DNA of 64,000 nucleotides from positions 434,001 through 498,000 of the forward strand of contig QEYB01000841.1 in NCBI GenBank assembly GCA_017562135.1, read 5' to 3'. Numbering within the stretch: the first letter of the stretch is position 1; each line of letters opens with the position of its first letter. Source of the DNA: Dipylidium caninum. Its lineage: Eukaryota; Platyhelminthes; Cestoda; Cyclophyllidea; Dipylidiidae. Positions 63,386-64,000 of the stretch are shown here, in pieces. Both the position numbers and the translations under genes were made by a program. Below the pieces are notes generated by a model that was not told the DNA's origin, ran no database searches, and was given only the letters and a program-made list of their open reading frames with translations.

Positions 63386-64000
63386 GCATTTGTCATTTAG
63401 GAAAAAAAGATATAATAAACGGAGTTCTTTCTTGCCTTGAATCCAGATTTCTTCGACTCACCGACCTTTTTTGGTTGCTTATGCGCTCCGTTTAGGTGGG
63501 TTAAGTGGGAAATTCTAAATTGTGGCCCCCCGCGATGGAGTAGATAGAAATACGCTTTCAACGGAGACTGCCATGAATCTTCATCGCCTTCGGCCCTCTT
63601 ACGGTGCCCGCATCCAGATGTACTCTACTTACTCATCCATGGTCACCGAAACAGTTGTGTCGTTCTTCGGAGGAGGTCATATGCCATTGTCTACACCACA
63701 GTTTGACAACAAATCGGAAATTGGAGCGCAGAAAGTGTGAAAGGTAGAGACAATTTAGTTTTCTGATACTCAGTTCACTCCTAACAGAAGTCGGGTCACT
63801 CCAAAAGCAACGAAAATTGAATATTAGCGAAGGTACCAGACAAGTGGACGATGATTTTTCCTCACCCCAGTACTCGGCACCTTTTTACATGAAGTAAATG
63901 CAGATGTGACACAAATTTGTTTGGTTGCCCCTCAGAAGCTGCCGGGAATGGGATACCGGATCCTGAAACATAGCTCGTTGGCAGTCGATTCAGTGTAGCG
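63386..64000. other. 3' flank of the Hrs gene
   Basis: One short plus-strand frame (63522-63740) has no recognisable match and no confirmed splice partner. It may be chance or the edge of another gene. Confidence 0.4.

Noticed and set aside
63522..63740. 72-codon plus-strand frame at the right edge
   Set aside because: No recognisable similarity and no supported splice partner.
1..64000. tRNA, rRNA, CRISPR arrays, bacterial promoters or terminators
   Set aside because: None could be recognised; the sequence is eukaryotic and no cloverleaf or regular spacer array was seen by eye.

Overview
The window is eukaryotic nuclear DNA. Genes are split by GT-AG introns, non-coding stretches are long, and there are no bacterial-style operons. 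The best guess is a flatworm, probably a cestode (tapeworm). This rests on the mix of multi-kilobase introns in one gene with 30-37 nt introns in the next, and on the animal-specific gene content. No species can be named from the sequence alone.

Layout. (1) 516-2981, minus strand: a three-exon gene for a serine/arginine-rich protein of about 483 aa that I do not recognise. (2) 2982-20234: about 17 kb with no supportable gene. It holds a pair of roughly 1.5 kb inverted repeats (5892-7417 and 14769-16273), a third degraded copy beside the second (16300-17325), and a decayed mariner-type transposase relic (12500-13130). (3) 20235-52764, plus strand: a TRPC-type cation channel gene. I assembled it as 17 exons whose splice phases all agree, giving about 1121 aa: N-terminal ankyrin region, six-helix channel core with pore, EWKFAR TRP box and a long C-terminal tail. 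Its introns reach 8.7 kb, and one contains a second mariner relic. (4) 52765-55233: intergenic, with a very C-rich tract just after the channel's stop codon. (5) 55234-63034, plus strand: the gene for Hrs (HGS), the ESCRT-0 endosomal sorting protein. It encodes VHS, FYVE and UIM domains, the conserved Hrs core with coiled coil, a Q/P-rich tail and a clathrin-box-like C terminus. (6) 63035-64000: 3' flank with a possible polyadenylation signal.

The two recognised genes act in separate processes. The TRPC protein is a plasma-membrane channel normally gated downstream of phospholipase C. Hrs captures ubiquitinated membrane cargo on PI3P-positive endosomes. Nothing in the sequence links them beyond adjacency.

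Points worth a second look are: a serine where TRPC channels usually have glycine in the pore filter; a 30-nt in-frame intron inside the Hrs VHS domain; an apparent one-base frame break in the Hrs UIM exon; the inverted-repeat family; and the unidentified minus-strand gene. I found no clear sign of a wholly new biological system.
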